Positions 1-9,091 are shown, counted from the stretch's first letter. The stretch is DNA of 64,000 nucleotides from Pseudomonas chlororaphis (GCF_000783395.1 NZ_JSFK01000027.1:16883-80882); one strand, 5' to 3'. The notes: a model not told the origin generated them from the letters alone. Translations and numbers: made by a program.

Positions 1-314
1 GCTTCGGTCTTGGCCAGTTGCTTGGGTTTGAGGTTGAAATCAACGCCCGGGCCGAACGAGGCAACGATCTGCGCGAACAGGTCAACGTAGGTGTCAGCCT
101 GGAACAGCACGGTTTCCGGCAGGCTACCGACTACGACCCACTCACCCAACGGGATCGGGAAGGTGTCGTCGTAGTTGATGTCCGGATTGGCGGTCAGAAA
201 GGCATCGGCATCGGCGTAGGCCTGTGCCGCTTCGTCGGCGACTTTAACGATCTCGTCCTCGCCCATGCAGCCGGAGCTGATTTTGCTGATGAGTTCGACG
301 AGTGCGGCTTTCAT
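1..314 (-). CDS. Hypothetical protein (partial, C-terminus outside window)
   Basis: An open frame of 104 codons starts at an ATG (complement of 312-314) and runs off the left edge without a stop. The visible part is acidic, mostly helical in appearance and has no signal peptide or membrane segment. I do not recognise the family. It is transcribed in the same direction as the ankyrin and acyl-CoA synthetase genes but is separated from them by a REP hairpin, so co-transcription is doubtful. The sense of the frame is supported by codon usage like its neighbours. Confidence 0.7.
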   Translation of the reverse strand, partial: MKAALVELISKISSGCMGEDEIVKVADEAAQAYADADAFLTANPDINYDDTFPIPLGEWVVVGSLPETVLFQADTYVDLFAQIVASFGPGVDFNLKPKQLAKTE

Positions 315-371
315 GAGGGCGGATCCTGTGGCGAAGGTGAATTTCGAGGGCGCGGAGGATAGCGCACAAAG

Positions 372-475
372 CAAAAGATCGCAGCCTTCGGCAGCTCCTA
401 CCGACTCAGCATTCATCCGCGAAACAAGCGGCGAACGCATCATCGTAGGAGCTGCCGCAGGCTGCGATCTTTTGA
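372..475. repeat. REP pair (GTAGGAGCTGCCGCAGGCTGCG type)
   Basis: Two inverted copies of a REP sequence: AAAAGATCGCAGCC..GGCAGCTCCTAC at about 373-402 and its reverse complement at 445-475, around a spacer of about 42 bases. This is a common intergenic repeat of Pseudomonas that forms a large hairpin. A second pair of the same type lies at 52287-52374. Confidence 0.85.
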
Positions 476-480
476 TCTTA

Positions 481-999
481 TCAACCCAACAGTTTTTCCA
501 GCTGCGCAGTGGTATCAACCGCGCCCATCGTCCGTGCAGCATCCAGCGCCGTCACGCCATTGGCGTCCTTGGCCTGCGCGTTGGCACCTTTGCTGATCAG
601 GTAATCGACGATTGCAACACGGTTGAACATCGCCGCCATCATCAGCGCCGTACGACCATCAAACGACGAGCCTTCAATCTCGGCTCCCGCTTCAACCAAC
701 GCCTTGACCACCGCCAGGTCGCCCTTGAACGCGGCACCGGCAATCGGACTTTGGCCGTTGCCATTGCGCATTTCCGGGTCGGCTTTGTGTTTAAGCAGCA
801 CTTGCACCGCATCGACATGGCCGTAATAGCTGGCCAGCATCAGCAATGTGTCGCCCTTGCTGTTTTTCAGGTTCACCGGCAAACCGGCGGTGACCAGGCG
901 ATCAAGCATCTCGGCATCACCGTCGCGCGCCTTGTTGAAAACCTGCTCGGTGAATTCGGCAGCTTCTTCAGGGGTCATCTGGCGGCTTTGGTCGGACAT
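481..999 (-). CDS. Ankyrin repeat protein
   Basis: 172 residues. Four ankyrin repeats of about 33 residues can be seen from residue 48 on: units starting GDTLLMLASYYGHVDAV, QSPIAGAAFKGDLAVV, RTALMMAAMFNRVAIV and a degenerate C-terminal VTALDAARTMGA unit. The N-terminal 45 residues form a short helical cap. There is no signal peptide, so the protein is probably cytoplasmic and binds a protein partner. Small ankyrin proteins of this kind in pseudomonads have been linked to catalase function, but nothing here supports that. The partner is unknown. Confidence 0.9.
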   Translation of the reverse strand: MSDQSRQMTPEEAAEFTEQVFNKARDGDAEMLDRLVTAGLPVNLKNSKGDTLLMLASYYGHVDAVQVLLKHKADPEMRNGNGQSPIAGAAFKGDLAVVKALVEAGAEIEGSSFDGRTALMMAAMFNRVAIVDYLISKGANAQAKDANGVTALDAARTMGAVDTTAQLEKLLG

Positions 1000-1096
1000 G
1001 GGGCAACTCCACTTTCGGTCAATCGGAAAGCCGTTAGTTTCCCGAGCGAGACGGTGGCTGTCACCCCCTTTTTCTCAAGCCGGCTCATAGCCAGAT

Positions 1097-2935
1097 TCAA
1101 TAACGATGTTTGCCTTGATGAATTTCCGCCAGCACCTCGTCGGTGACCCGAACGTAAGTCTGGGTGCCGGGCAGCCATGCATAGATCGGGTCATCGCCCG
1201 CCTGGCCGGGATCGAAGCCTTCGTTTTTCAGTCGGGTTTTCTGGTATTTGAAGGTGCCGGTGGTTTCCATCTTGACCTTCACCCGCAGGAACAACGGCAC
1301 CGCGTAGGCCGGCATACGTTCGCGGGCGAAGGTCAGCAACTCGGCGAAATCCAGGGTCGCGAGGGATTCCGCCGGGGTAATCGCCGCCATACCGGCGCGA
1401 CCGTTGGTATTGCGGATCTCCACGCCATACGCCACAGCCTCGGAGATATGCGGATGTTGCAGTAACAGGTTTTCGACCTCCGTGGTCGAGACGTTTTCGC
1501 CCTTCCAGCGATAGGTGTCACCGAGGCGATCAACAAATTGCGCGTGGCCGAAACCGATGTTGCGTAGCAGATCACCGGTGTTGAAAAAACGGTCACCCTT
1601 GGTAAACACGTCGTGCAGCACGACCTTGGCGGTTTTCTGCGGATCGGTATAGCCGTCCAGCGGCGCCTTCTCGTCGATTCGCGCCAGCAACAGGCCCTGC
1701 TCGCCCTTGCCAACCTTGCGCATGAAGCCGTTGGCACCGCGCAGCGGCTCACCGCTGTCATGGTCGTAGGCCACCAACTCCCAAGCCATCAGCGAAAAAC
1801 CGATGGTGTTGTCGAAGTTGAGAATATTGGTGAAACCGATGTTGCCGTCGCTCGCTGCATACAGTTCACAGATGTGATCGACAGCGAAGCGTGTCTTGAA
1901 CTCGGCCCAGGCGCCGGGGCGCAAGCCGTTGCCGATCATCTTGCGCACATCGTGACGGCTGTCATCGGCGCTGGCCGGTTGATCGACCAGGTAACGGCAC
2001 AACTCGCCGACGTAGCCGATGGTGGTCGCGCGATAGCGGCGCACATCATTCCAGAACTGACTGGCGCTGAACTTGCGACGGATCGCGAAACCCGAAGCAC
2101 CGTTGACCGCAGAACCCCAGCACACGCAAAGACCGGTGGCGTGGTACAGCGGCAAGGTGCAGTAGACGACGTCGTCGGGGCTCATGTTAAGGGCGATCAT
2201 GCCGAAACTGGCGGAGCTGCGCATCCAGCGCCCGTGCTTGAACACCCCGGCCTTGGGCAGACCGGTGGTGCCGGAGGTGTAGATGTAGAAACATGGATCG
2301 TCGAAGAAGATCTGCTGACTGCTCGGCGGATTGTCACTGGAGGCGTCGGCACTGGCGCTGATCAGGTTGACGTAGCCGTCGGGCGCAATGCCCGGATGGC
2401 TGTAGGTGTCCTTATCGGCCACGAACCAGGTGCGCGGCGTGGAAATTGCCACTTGATCGCGAATCGCCGCATACGCCGGAACCAGTTCTTCGCCAACAAC
2501 AATGGCCACCGGCGCAACCAGATTCACGCTGTGGATCAGTGTGTCGCGGGTTTGCGAGGTATTGAGCAGCGCGCTGACCGCGCCGACCTTGGCCAGCGCC
2601 AGAATGGTCACCAGCAATTCCGGGCGGTTTTCGATAAACACCGCGACCACGTCGCCCTTGCCGATGCCCTGCGCATGCAGATAGTGGGCAATGCGATTGG
2701 CCCACTGATTGACCTGCGAATAGGTCAGCGATACATCGCCCTGCAACAACGCCGGCCCGTCCGGGTTGCGCAGCGTCGCTTGCTCGAACGTCCAGCCAAG
2801 GCCACAGCTTTGGGTCGGATCCGTGACATTGGCCACCTTCATGCCCTTGACCACCCGCGGGATGGCTTTGGCAATCATCGGCAGTTTGCGGAGCATCATG
2901 CCCCAGGTAATCGTGTCGCTTGGCGCGTGACTCAT
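1097..2935 (-). CDS. Long-chain acyl-CoA synthetase, FATP/VLACS type
   Basis: 612 residues. Activates fatty acids to acyl-CoA through an acyl-adenylate. The AMP-binding motif YTSGTTGLPKA is near residue 220, and the motif RWKGENVSTTEVE near residue 480 is typical of the FATP/very-long-chain group rather than classical FadD. The start chosen is the ATG at 2935, preceded by GGGGAG; the frame stays open 24 codons further but that extension is unlike the family. No transmembrane export signal is obvious apart from the hydrophobic stretches usual for the family. It sits alone on the minus strand, divergent from the DUF3509 gene. The substrate cannot be told from sequence. Confidence 0.88.
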   Translation of the reverse strand: MSHAPSDTITWGMMLRKLPMIAKAIPRVVKGMKVANVTDPTQSCGLGWTFEQATLRNPDGPALLQGDVSLTYSQVNQWANRIAHYLHAQGIGKGDVVAVFIENRPELLVTILALAKVGAVSALLNTSQTRDTLIHSVNLVAPVAIVVGEELVPAYAAIRDQVAISTPRTWFVADKDTYSHPGIAPDGYVNLISASADASSDNPPSSQQIFFDDPCFYIYTSGTTGLPKAGVFKHGRWMRSSASFGMIALNMSPDDVVYCTLPLYHATGLCVCWGSAVNGASGFAIRRKFSASQFWNDVRRYRATTIGYVGELCRYLVDQPASADDSRHDVRKMIGNGLRPGAWAEFKTRFAVDHICELYAASDGNIGFTNILNFDNTIGFSLMAWELVAYDHDSGEPLRGANGFMRKVGKGEQGLLLARIDEKAPLDGYTDPQKTAKVVLHDVFTKGDRFFNTGDLLRNIGFGHAQFVDRLGDTYRWKGENVSTTEVENLLLQHPHISEAVAYGVEIRNTNGRAGMAAITPAESLATLDFAELLTFARERMPAYAVPLFLRVKVKMETTGTFKYQKTRLKNEGFDPGQAGDDPIYAWLPGTQTYVRVTDEVLAEIHQGKHRY

Positions 2936-3325
2936 GGAAGCTCCCCGTTCGACCTTGGCGTGCAGGTCGATGTTTTTATTTTTCGGGCTTTGGCTTGCAG
3001 CAACCAACGCTTTCGAGCGCGGGTCGAGATTGAAAATACGTCAGCGCTTCTCAGGCTGTACACGCGGTTTTTGCAATGTTTTGTATCTGCTGATCGGCCG
3101 ACGGTTGCGGTGATCATCAGGTAAGCGATTGGTTCCGTTGTTTCGACAACGATCCCGCAAAATGCAGGATGCACGATGGCCATTCATGCAGATTGCACGA
3201 CGCCCGGAATTTTCATGTTTTTTAACTTATTGATTTATAAGATATTTATTATTTTCAAATGCTGGCACAATCGCTGCAACCTCCTCTGCATGCTTGCCAT
3301 TCAAGTGCATACGGAGCTGAAAGAC
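2936..3325. other. Divergent intergenic region
   Basis: 390 bases between the start of the acyl-CoA synthetase gene (minus) and the DUF3509 gene (plus). The right part, about 3211-3260, is strikingly AT-rich (TTTAACTTATTGATTTATAAGATATTTATT) and probably holds the plus-strand promoter. Around 3166-3200 there is an imperfect repeat of TGCA..GATGCACG. No gene with believable codon usage was seen. Confidence 0.5.
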
Positions 3326-3604
3326 ATGAGCCTGATCCAAGAAAAATTTACCTCCCTGTTCTCCAACTTCGACGTCACCACTGCGCCACGCCCCGATGGC
3401 GGGATCCTGCTGACGCTGCGCAGCAGCGATGGCAAAGTGTTTAAACGTGCACTGACTTATCAGCAACTGCATGCCGGCGACCAGCTGTCTTGGGCAATCA
3501 GTGCAATTCGCCGCGACCTGGCTGAACAAGCCAGTGAACTGCCGCAAATTGCCATGCTGCAGAGCCAGCAGCGTTTTGCCCTGCCGACGTATCACTCGCT
3601 GTAA
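3326..3604 (+). CDS. DUF3509 family protein
   Basis: 92 residues starting MSLIQEKFTSLFSNFDV. Recognised as DUF3509, a small family found essentially in Pseudomonas and of unknown role. The frame is open upstream for 50 more codons, but the ATG at 3326 gives the family length and N-terminus. The protein is soluble and has no signal peptide. It is a single-gene unit with an AT-rich upstream region and a strong intrinsic terminator directly after the stop codon. Confidence 0.88.
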   Translation: MSLIQEKFTSLFSNFDVTTAPRPDGGILLTLRSSDGKVFKRALTYQQLHAGDQLSWAISAIRRDLAEQASELPQIAMLQSQQRFALPTYHSL

Positions 3605-3625
3605 TTTTTAAAGCGCTTTAAACAA

Positions 3626-3664
3626 AACAGGCCGTGAAGCTTTCGCTTCACGGCCTGTTTTTTT
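3626..3664 (+). terminator. Intrinsic terminator of the DUF3509 gene
   Basis: Perfect stem AACAGGCCGTGAAGC / GCTTCACGGCCTGTT with a TTTC loop, followed by a run of seven T. It starts about 20 bases after the stop codon. Confidence 0.93.
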
Positions 3665-3679
3665 GTGTTGATGCAAAAC

Positions 3680-3770
3680 CTGTGGGAGCGAGCCTGCTCG
3701 CGAATAGGGTGTGTCAGCCACTGAAAGTGCTGGCTGAACGGACGCTTTCGCGAGCAGGCTCGCTCCCACA
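3680..3770. repeat. REP pair (GTGGGAGCGAGCCTGCTCGCG type)
   Basis: TGTGGGAGCGAGCCTGCTCG at 3681-3700 and its reverse complement at 3750-3770 form an inverted pair between the convergent DUF3509 gene and mtnC. Confidence 0.88.
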
Positions 3771-3784
3771 CTAGATCGGTGAGG

Positions 3785-4468
3785 TCAGAAGGCTTCGGGT
3801 TCGATGCCGGTGAAAGTGTCGACGGTGATGTGGCTGCCCAGCTCGCCGCCTTCGCGAGCCAGGCCGCAGGTTTGCAGGCCGGCAGATTGCGCAGCATCCA
3901 GCTCTTCAACGATGTCCGAGAGGAAGAGAATCTCCTGCGGTTCAACGCCGATGGCTTTCTGAATATTGGTGTAGGACTGCGCCTCACGCTTGGCCCCTGA
4001 CGTCGTGTCGAAGTACCCGCTGAACAGCGGCGTCAGATCCCCCGCCTCCGAGCAGCCGAAAATCAGCTTCTGCGCCTGAATCGAACCCGACGAGTACACA
4101 AACAGTTGATAACCCGCCGCATGCCAGCGTTTTAGCGCTTCAACGGCATCCGGGTAAACATGCCCTTTCAACTGCCCGGCGTGATAACCCTGGGCCCAGA
4201 CCATGCCCTGCAAAGCTTTAAGCGGCGTGGCTTTGCGATCTTCCTCAATCCAGCTCAAGAGAATTTCAACAACCCGCTCAACATCGGCCTGCGGCGCATT
4301 GCTGTCCCGGCGCACGGCGTCGAGTTGTTCGGCAACATCGGCGCGTTCAGCGTTCTGGCGCACGAAGTCCGGCAAATGTTTGGCCGCGTATGGAAACAGC
4401 ACGTCAAACACGAAACTCACTGCGCTGGTGGTGCCTTCGATGTCAGTGACAATGGCTTTGATCGACAT
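3785..4468 (-). CDS. mtnC: Enolase-phosphatase E1 (methionine salvage)
   Basis: 227 residues, a HAD-superfamily enzyme. It enolises and then dephosphorylates 2,3-diketo-5-methylthiopentyl-1-phosphate to acireductone. Visible motifs: nucleophile region DIEGTTS at residues 8-14, FVYSSGSIQAQKLIFG near residue 120, and the acidic metal motif LFLSDIVEELDAA. The ATG at 4468 is preferred to upstream in-frame codons because the E1 family begins just before the DIEGT motif. It lies directly downstream of mtnD (4 bases apart), whose product uses its acireductone, so the two are surely co-transcribed. Confidence 0.95.
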   Translation of the reverse strand: MSIKAIVTDIEGTTSAVSFVFDVLFPYAAKHLPDFVRQNAERADVAEQLDAVRRDSNAPQADVERVVEILLSWIEEDRKATPLKALQGMVWAQGYHAGQLKGHVYPDAVEALKRWHAAGYQLFVYSSGSIQAQKLIFGCSEAGDLTPLFSGYFDTTSGAKREAQSYTNIQKAIGVEPQEILFLSDIVEELDAAQSAGLQTCGLAREGGELGSHITVDTFTGIEPEAF

Positions 4469-4472
4469 CGAA

Positions 4473-5018
4473 TCAGTCCTCCAGACGCGGGAAGCGACCG
4501 GCGATGTCTTCGCCGGTAAAATTGGCAACCCAGCCTTCCGGGTTGTTGAACAGGCGGATTGCGACGAAATGCGGATGCTCGCCCATGTCGAACCAGTGCT
4601 TGGTGCCCGCCGGTACCGAGATCAGATCATTCTTTTCGCAGAGTACGGCGTAGACGTAATCGTCGATGTGCAGAGTAAACAGCCCACGGCCGGCGACGAA
4701 AAATCGTACTTCGTCTTCACCGTGGCGATGCTCTTCGAGAAACTTGGCACGCAGTTCGGCTTTCTGCGGGTGATCGCTGTTCAGGCTGATGACGTCGACG
4801 GTGATGTAACCACGCTCGGTCATCAGTTTGTCGATCTGCTCTTTATAAGCGCTGATCACTTCTTCCTGGGTGGCACCGGGCTGGATCTTTGCCGCGGCTT
4901 GCCAGCGGTCGAAGCGCACGCCCTGCTCGGCCAGGGTCGAGGCGATGTCTTCGAAGTGGGTCAGCACCTTGTTCGGAATGTCAGGGCTTGTGACGTGATA
5001 GACGGACAGGCTGCTCAT
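4473..5018 (-). CDS. mtnD: Acireductone dioxygenase
   Basis: 181 residues, cupin fold. Converts acireductone and oxygen to the 2-keto precursor of methionine plus formate when iron-bound (nickel changes the products). The metal-binding cupin motif is visible as EEHRHGEDEVRFFVAG, and the last histidine in GTKHWFDMGEHPHF. Start ATG at 5018 with GGAA upstream. It is the middle gene of mtnB-mtnD-mtnC on the minus strand, 94 bases after mtnB. Confidence 0.95.
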   Translation of the reverse strand: MSSLSVYHVTSPDIPNKVLTHFEDIASTLAEQGVRFDRWQAAAKIQPGATQEEVISAYKEQIDKLMTERGYITVDVISLNSDHPQKAELRAKFLEEHRHGEDEVRFFVAGRGLFTLHIDDYVYAVLCEKNDLISVPAGTKHWFDMGEHPHFVAIRLFNNPEGWVANFTGEDIAGRFPRLED

Positions 5019-5112
5019 TGGGGCAATTCCTCGGTATCGGCCTTGCCGTCCGGTTCTTGCAGACCGGTCGGGCACAGCATTTCATCAGGCAAATGGGCTA
5101 CTTCTGGTGAAG

Positions 5113-5739
5113 TCAGCCTTGGCGGTTCATGACGCTGCGGGTTTTCAACTCGCATTCAAACAGAAATTCAAAGGCCTCGATCTGCCGCAGGGCGTCATTC
5201 ATCTGCGCGCCCCAGGTGTAGAGGCCGTGGCCGCGAATCAGATAACCAACGCAATCGGGGTGGGCGTCGAGCCAAGGCTGCACCTTGGCGGCGAGGCGCG
5301 CAATGTCCTGATCGTTGTCGAAAATCGGCACGCGCACCCGCGATTCGTGGGTCGAGATGCCGCTGAAGGCTTTTTGCAGCTCGTAATCTTCGAACTCGAT
5401 AAAGTTTTCCGGGGTCAGGCGCGACAACACCGTGGCATTCACCGAATGGGTGTGCAGCACCGCACCGATTTCCGCGCGCCAGCTGTAGAGCTGGGTGTGC
5501 AGCAGGGTTTCGGCGGACGGCTTTTTGCCCGATTCCAGGCTGTTGCCGGAAAGGTCGGTGGCGAGCACATCGTCCAGACCCAACTGGCCCTTGTGTTTGC
5601 CCGACACGGTCAGCAGCGCTTCGCTTGGCGACAGGCGTGTCGAGTAATTGCTACTGGTGGCCGGCGACCAGCCGCGGCCATACAGAAAACGCCCGGCGTC
5701 GACGATTTGCTGGGCGAGTTGTTCACGCGTAAGGCTCAT
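5113..5739 (-). CDS. mtnB: Methylthioribulose-1-phosphate dehydratase
   Basis: 208 residues, class II aldolase/adducin fold. Dehydrates 5-methylthioribulose-1-phosphate, the step before MtnC. Zinc ligands are visible in LHTHSVNATVLS and IRGHGLYTWG, and the phosphate-binding SSNYSTRLS lies near the N-terminus. The start ATG overlaps the stop of the upstream MFS gene (ATGA), implying translational coupling. The earlier enzyme MtnA and the kinase or phosphorylase step are not in the window. Confidence 0.95.
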   Translation of the reverse strand: MSLTREQLAQQIVDAGRFLYGRGWSPATSSNYSTRLSPSEALLTVSGKHKGQLGLDDVLATDLSGNSLESGKKPSAETLLHTQLYSWRAEIGAVLHTHSVNATVLSRLTPENFIEFEDYELQKAFSGISTHESRVRVPIFDNDQDIARLAAKVQPWLDAHPDCVGYLIRGHGLYTWGAQMNDALRQIEAFEFLFECELKTRSVMNRQG

Positions 5740-6881
5740 GGCCTGTCCTCTTGCATACGTGTGGCAATGATAACGGCAGCAGCGAGCGCTGCGAGACTGG
5801 CAATACTAAAGGTCAATGTTGCGCCGAGGGCATTCCAGCTGTAACCGGAATACAACGCGCCGAGCGCACCGCCGGTACCGGCCAGTGCGGCGTACAACGC
5901 CTGGCCCTGCCCTTGCTGGCGGGCGCCGAAGCTACGTTGCACGAACGCGATGGCAGCGGCGTGAAAACTGCCGAAGGTCGCCGCATGCAGAACCTGCGCG
6001 AACAACAGCACCCACAGGAACTCGGCGAACGAACCTAGCAGCAACCAGCGCAGCGCCGCCAGCAGAAAACTCGCCATCAACACCCGACGCAGGGAAAACC
6101 GCGCAAGAATCCGGCTCATCGCCATGAACATCAGCACTTCAGCCACCACACCCACGGCCCAGAGCATGCCGATGGTGCCGCGTGTGTAGCCGAGTCGTTC
6201 CAGGTGCAAAGTCAGAAAGGTGTAATAGGGGCCGTGGCTCATTTGCATCAGCGCCACGCAGCCGTAAAACGCCAGCACGCCGGGGTTGCGCAGTTGCTTG
6301 AGGAAACCTTCGCCGCTTGACCGATTGCCTTGCGGCGGCTGTGCGTTCGGCACCCACAAACTGCTGAGCACGATGCCGGCCATGATCAACACCAGCGCCG
6401 CCGGGTAGATATCGAGGCTGAGCCACTCGAATAGCCGTCCCAGCGCAACCACGGTGATGATGAAACCGATCGAACCCCACAGCCGGATCTGACTGTAACG
6501 CGAGGTCTGCCCCTGCAAATGCGCCAGCGTAATAACTTCGAATTGCGGCAGTACCGCGTGCCAGAAGAATGCATGCAGCGCCATGACCATCGCCAGCCAG
6601 GCGTAGGTCTTGCTGACGAAAATCAACGAGAAAGTCAGCAGCGTACACACCGCGCCAAAGCGCACGATGGCCAGGCGTTTGCCGGTGTAATCGCCGAGCC
6701 AGCCCCAGATGTTCGGCGCCACACAGCGCATCAGCATCGGGATCGCGACCAGTTCACCGATCCGCGCCGGACTGAAGCCGAGGTGATCGAAGTACAGCGC
6801 CAGAAACGGCGCTGTCGAACCGAGCAAGGCGAAATAGAACAGATAGAAACTGGACAGCCGCCAGTAAGGGAGCGCCGCCAC
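5736..6881 (-). CDS. MFS transporter within the aroC-mtn operon
   Basis: 381 residues with about 12 hydrophobic helices, of the MFS_1-like (LacY-like) type, beginning AALPYWRLSSFYLFYFALLGS. The start is GTG (complement of 6879-6881). It is 34 bases after aroC and overlaps mtnB by 4 bases. That tight coupling suggests, but does not show, that the substrate belongs to methylthioribose/methionine salvage. The loop after TM2 reads WGWLGDYTGKR, a typical MFS motif A position. The true substrate is unknown. Confidence 0.88.
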   Translation of the reverse strand: MAALPYWRLSSFYLFYFALLGSTAPFLALYFDHLGFSPARIGELVAIPMLMRCVAPNIWGWLGDYTGKRLAIVRFGAVCTLLTFSLIFVSKTYAWLAMVMALHAFFWHAVLPQFEVITLAHLQGQTSRYSQIRLWGSIGFIITVVALGRLFEWLSLDIYPAALVLIMAGIVLSSLWVPNAQPPQGNRSSGEGFLKQLRNPGVLAFYGCVALMQMSHGPYYTFLTLHLERLGYTRGTIGMLWAVGVVAEVLMFMAMSRILARFSLRRVLMASFLLAALRWLLLGSFAEFLWVLLFAQVLHAATFGSFHAAAIAFVQRSFGARQQGQGQALYAALAGTGGALGALYSGYSWNALGATLTFSIASLAALAAAVIIATRMQEDRP

Positions 6882-6915
6882 GCCGGTTATGCCGCGACGG
6901 CTTCAGGGCCCGCCA

Positions 6916-8007
6916 TCAAAGCTGACCCAGCACCGGCGTGCTCACGCGCACATCGGCATTCTGCCCACGGTGGCGCAGCAGGTGATCCATCAGCACGATG
7001 GCCATCATCGCTTCGGCAATCGGCGTGGCGCGGATGCCGACGCATGGGTCGTGACGGCCCTTGGTGATCACATCGACCGGGTTGCCGTGGATGTCGATCG
7101 AACGGCCCGGGGTGGTGATGCTCGACGTCGGTTTCAACGCCAGATGGGCAACGATCGGCTGACCGGAGGAGATACCGCCGAGGATGCCGCCGGCATTGTT
7201 GCTGAGGAAACCTTGCGGGGTCATTTCATCGCGGTGTTCGGTGCCGCGCTGGGCAACCGAGGCGAAACCGGCGCCGATTTCCACGCCTTTGACCGCGTTG
7301 ATGCTCATCAGCGCATGAGCCAGCTCAGCGTCGAGGCGGTCGAAAATCGGCTCGCCCAGACCCGGCATCACGCCTTCGGCAACGACAGTGATCTTCGCCC
7401 CGACCGAGTCCTGATCGCGGCGCAACTGGTCCATGTAGGCTTCCAGTTCCGGCACTTTGTCCGGGTCCGGGCTGAAGAAGGCGTTCTCTTCCACCGAATC
7501 CCAGGTCTTGAACGGGATTTCGATCGGGCCGAGCTGGCTCATGTAGCCACGGATGACGATGCCTTGGCTGGCCAGGTATTTCTTGGCGATCGCACCCGCC
7601 GCCACGCGCATCGCGGTTTCGCGCGCCGAGCTGCGGCCACCGCCACGGTAGTCGCGCTCGCCGTATTTGTGGTGGTAGGTGTAGTCGGCGTGGGCCGGGC
7701 GGAACAGATCCTTGATGGCCGAGTAGTCCTTGGACTTCTGGTCGGTATTGCGGATCAGCAGGCCGATCGAGCAACCGGTGGTGCGCCCTTCGAACACGCC
7801 GGAGAGGATTTCGACTTCGTCGGCTTCCTGACGCTGGGTGGTGTGGCGGCTGGTGCCCGGCTTGCGGCGATCGAGGTCGCGCTGCAGGTCTTCGAGGGAG
7901 ATCTCCAGGCCCGGCGGGCAGCCGTCGACAATGGCGACCAACGCCGGACCATGGCTTTCGCCAGCGGTGGTGACAGTGAACAACTTGCCGTAGGTATTGC
8001 CGGACAT
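6916..8007 (-). CDS. aroC: Chorismate synthase
   Basis: 363 residues, full length. Last enzyme of the shikimate pathway: EPSP to chorismate, needing reduced FMN. All three family signatures are present: GESHGPALVAIVDGCPPG near residue 15, RGGGRSSARETAMRVAAGAI near residue 125 and HDPCVGIRATPIAEAMMA near residue 315. It is the first gene of a minus-strand run continuing into the MFS gene and mtnB-mtnD-mtnC. The 130-base gap to the divergent hydrolase gene presumably holds both promoters. Confidence 0.97.
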   Translation of the reverse strand: MSGNTYGKLFTVTTAGESHGPALVAIVDGCPPGLEISLEDLQRDLDRRKPGTSRHTTQRQEADEVEILSGVFEGRTTGCSIGLLIRNTDQKSKDYSAIKDLFRPAHADYTYHHKYGERDYRGGGRSSARETAMRVAAGAIAKKYLASQGIVIRGYMSQLGPIEIPFKTWDSVEENAFFSPDPDKVPELEAYMDQLRRDQDSVGAKITVVAEGVMPGLGEPIFDRLDAELAHALMSINAVKGVEIGAGFASVAQRGTEHRDEMTPQGFLSNNAGGILGGISSGQPIVAHLALKPTSSITTPGRSIDIHGNPVDVITKGRHDPCVGIRATPIAEAMMAIVLMDHLLRHRGQNADVRVSTPVLGQL

Positions 8008-8137
8008 GCAGGACGCTCCGTGAAATCAAACCCAAATTCGTGATGCGCGCCAGTATACGCAGGCTAACCGAGTAGTTCATCCTCGAACCTTAGTGGTGCT
8101 GGCGAGTCCAACCGGCACCTTGGCGAATGATGGCGTG

Positions 8138-9091
8138 ATGATGCTGCGAGTTTTGATCTTGAGTCTTACCCTCTTTACGGGCTTTGCCCAAGCGACGGTC
8201 CTACAACGCCCGGTAACTTTGGATACCGGCACCGGTGAGCTTTTCGGTTCGCTGTTGCTGCCAAAATCCGACAATCCGGTGCCGGTTGTCCTGATCATTT
8301 CTGGCTCGGGTCCTACGGATCGCGACGGAAACAACCCCGACGGCGGGCGCAACGACAGCCTCAAACGCCTGGCGTGGGTGCTGGCCAAACACAACATCGC
8401 CAGCGTGCGTTACGACAAGCGCGGGGTGGCCGCGAGCCTGGCAGCGACGCCGGATGAGCGCAATTTGTCGGTGGAGGCCTATGCGGCGGACGCGGTGGCG
8501 TGGGGGCAGAAGCTCAAGGCCGATCCGCGTTTCGGCAAGCTGATTCTGCTCGGCCACAGTGAAGGCGCGTTGATTGCCAGCCTCGCCGCGCCGAAAGTCG
8601 ATGCGGCTGCGGTGATTTCTCTGTCCGGCAGCGCCCGTCCAGTCGATCAGGTGATCCGCGAGCAATTGGCCCGCAGCCTGCCGCCACCGCTGATGCTGCG
8701 CAGTAACGAACTGCTCGACAGCCTCAAGGCCGGTCACACCGACGACAATGTGCCGCAGCCGTTGCAGGTCATTTTCCGCCCGAGCGTGCAGCCGTATCTG
8801 ATTTCACTGTTCCGTCAGGATCCGGCAAAAGCCTTCGCGCAACTGAAGATGCCGGCGCTGATTGTTCAGGGCAGCAACGACATTCAGGTCGGCACCGAGG
8901 ACGCGAAGCTGCTCAAGGCCGCCAAACCGGACGCCGAACTGGTGGTGATCGAAGGCATGAACCACGTCATGCGCATCGTCCACAACGATATGAAGCGGCA
9001 ATTGGCTTCGTATAAAGATCCGAATTTGCCGCTGGCTGCAGAACTTGGTGCGAAGATCATCGAGTTTATTGACGGACTTCGCACCCGTTAA
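8138..9091 (+). CDS. Secreted alpha/beta hydrolase (dienelactone-hydrolase-like)
   Basis: 317 residues with a signal peptide (MMLRVLILSLTLFTGFAQA), so probably periplasmic. The alpha/beta-hydrolase triad can be placed: nucleophile Ser in LLGHSEGAL, Asp in QGSNDIQVG and His in EGMNHVMR; an early VLIISGSGPTDRDGN motif would form the oxyanion hole. The substrate is unknown; such proteins are often annotated serine aminopeptidase or acyl-CoA thioester hydrolase-like. The start could also be the adjacent ATG at 8141. Divergent from aroC. Confidence 0.85.
   Translation: MMLRVLILSLTLFTGFAQATVLQRPVTLDTGTGELFGSLLLPKSDNPVPVVLIISGSGPTDRDGNNPDGGRNDSLKRLAWVLAKHNIASVRYDKRGVAASLAATPDERNLSVEAYAADAVAWGQKLKADPRFGKLILLGHSEGALIASLAAPKVDAAAVISLSGSARPVDQVIREQLARSLPPPLMLRSNELLDSLKAGHTDDNVPQPLQVIFRPSVQPYLISLFRQDPAKAFAQLKMPALIVQGSNDIQVGTEDAKLLKAAKPDAELVVIEGMNHVMRIVHNDMKRQLASYKDPNLPLAAELGAKIIEFIDGLRTR

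Noticed and set aside
1097..3007. Upstream extension of the acyl-CoA synthetase by 24 residues
   Set aside because: The added residues are basic and unlike the family, and a GGGGAG site precedes the internal ATG.
1613..3124. Long plus-strand frame (503 codons) opposite the acyl-CoA synthetase gene
   Set aside because: It is antisense to a gene with clear adenylate-forming motifs and exists because of high-GC codon bias; its translation has no recognisable domain.
3160..3205. Imperfect TGCA..GATGCACG repeat
   Set aside because: Too short and imperfect to call an operator or attachment site without comparison to relatives.
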